DNA of 23,056 nt from Muribaculaceae bacterium (GTDB lineage: Bacteria; Bacteroidota; Bacteroidia; Bacteroidales; Muribaculaceae), in assembly GCA_009775225.1 (NCBI GenBank), contig VSPE01000038.1, positions 1-23,056 on the forward strand. Reading direction: 5' to 3'. This document shows positions 22,441 through 23,056 of the stretch, in pieces. Numbering within the stretch: position 1 is the first letter of the stretch; each line of letters begins with the position of its first letter. The notes beneath the pieces were generated by a model that was given only the letters and a program-made list of their open reading frames with translations, searched no databases and was not told the DNA's origin. The position numbers and the translations under genes were made by a program.

Positions 22441-22560
22441 ACAATCTATCTTGCGTTTGCATCATCACGTTTCCATCTACACAACGTCACTCAAATCTCA
22501 ACATCAACTGCACAAACATAGCACAACACTTACAATCTAACACTCAAACTCAACGACAAT
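22441..22560 (+). promoter_or_regulatory. C-rich, G-poor leader segment (rut-like)
   Basis: In these 120 bases I count 38 C and 8 G on the plus strand, in an A/C-rich run with little capacity to fold. A C-over-G bubble in a long untranslated leader is the usual look of a Rho loading site. It lies between the promoter at 22415 and the gene at 22662. An open frame of 66 codons (22434-22634) crosses it but does not look like a protein. Confidence 0.4.
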
Positions 22561-22661
22561 CCGCCGCCGCAACGCTGACGAAAGCCACGGGGCCGGCATT
22601 CAAAATCTCTTCCACAAGTTTCTATATCAAGTAAGGTATACTATTAAAACTCAATCACAAT

Positions 22662-23012
22662 ATGGACTCCACTCCCGAGAAGAAACCCAAACGTCCGCGC
22701 ATAGGACAGCCGTTCCACACACCCGAAGAGGGCAATGAGGTACGTCCCCGTTTCATGCGCCCCGAAAACAATGAAGGCTCAGGCGAAGGCGACGACAACG
22801 CATACCGCCAGAAGCGTCCCTACCAGCCTCGCCCGAACAACAACTACAACCGTCCATACAACAATCGACCTCAGTACAACAACGGCGGCGAAGGTGGCGA
22901 CAGCCAGTACCAGCAGCGCCCCTACCAGCCCCGTCAGCAGCGCCCCTACAACAATAACGGCGGCGGTTACAACCACGGCCCCCGCAAAAACCGCCCCAAC
23001 AAAAAACACTGA
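22662..23012 (+). CDS. Small Arg/Asn/Tyr/Pro/Gln-rich disordered protein, RluB N-terminal extension-like
   Basis: The ATG at 22662 opens a 116-residue frame: MDSTPEKKPKRPRIGQPF, then an acidic patch (EGSGEGDDN), then repeats of the type RPYQPR (about 50, 87) with NNNYNRPYNNRPQYNN and a glycine-rich NNNGGGYNHGPR, ending in a basic tail (KNRPNKKH). There is no signal peptide, membrane segment or globular domain. It resembles the low-complexity heads that, from memory, precede the S4 and catalytic domains of Bacteroidales RluB-type pseudouridine synthases. Here, however, a TGA stops it at 23010-23012, and only 44 bases remain in the window. So it is either a free-standing RNA-binding-like protein or the head of a synthase split by a frameshift. 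I cannot decide. Confidence 0.65.
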   Translation: MDSTPEKKPKRPRIGQPFHTPEEGNEVRPRFMRPENNEGSGEGDDNAYRQKRPYQPRPNNNYNRPYNNRPQYNNGGEGGDSQYQQRPYQPRQQRPYNNNGGGYNHGPRKNRPNKKH

Positions 23013-23056
23013 CACGGCAACAACACCCACACAGCAAACAACATCACCCCCCAGCC

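Noticed and set aside
22434..22634. 66-codon frame in the leader of the disordered protein gene
   Set aside because: The predicted transcript start is only about 5 bases before its ATG. The encoded sequence is Thr/Ser/Gln/Asn-rich as dictated by an A/C-rich leader, with no domain. A leader peptide cannot be fully excluded.

Overview
The window comes from a Bacteroidales genome, most likely a gut Muribaculaceae (S24-7) relative; that family-level guess is from protein style and not proven. The support is: a SusC/SusD pair with surface lipoprotein signals, two secreted proteins with type IX secretion (T9SS) C-terminal tails, and Bacteroidetes-type promoters (TAnnTTTG, often with TTTG 19-20 bases upstream) in front of nearly every transcription unit. 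Shine-Dalgarno sites are not evident.

Layout. (1) 94-2325, minus: a secreted S8 subtilisin-like protease with its own promoter. (2) 9488-2590, minus: a tight susC-susD-lipoprotein operon (gaps of 12 and 11 bases) ending in a strong terminator. The neighbouring secreted protease and the lack of glycan enzymes suggest, by inference, peptide rather than glycan uptake. (3) 9784-11068, plus, divergent from susC: a LexA-like S24 self-cleaving regulator overlapping rnhB (RNase HII). (4) 11069-11727: no protein gene, but a promoter-hairpin-terminator unit that looks like a small RNA of 6S-like shape, followed by inverted copies of a short dispersed repeat around a cluster of palindromes. (5) 13782-11728, minus: a modular secreted T9SS cargo protein. 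(6) 13783-14199: leader hairpin, another copy of the dispersed repeat and the rplS terminator. (7) rplS (L19) and the class A penicillin-binding protein PBP1A, both minus. (8) tRNA-Leu(TAA), plus, whose promoter interlocks with that of PBP1A, followed by a strong terminator. (9) 17325-17807: a further repeat copy and a candidate antisense-strand small RNA with promoter and terminator. (10) carA-carB operon, minus (22168-17808), making carbamoyl phosphate. (11) 22169-22661: carA promoter, then a plus-strand promoter with a long, very G-poor leader. (12) 22662-23012, plus: a small Arg/Asn/Tyr/Pro/Gln-rich disordered protein resembling the N-terminal extension of Bacteroidales RluB-type pseudouridine synthases.

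The genes are mostly housekeeping (cell wall, ribosome, pyrimidine/arginine precursor, DNA repair) plus one outer-membrane uptake operon and two secreted proteins. The parts that are not ordinary lie in the intergenic regions: a dispersed TTAAGACAGGAG repeat family in three intergenic regions (four sites), a REP-like palindrome cluster, and two candidate small RNAs. No CRISPR array, transposase, phage gene or rRNA was seen.
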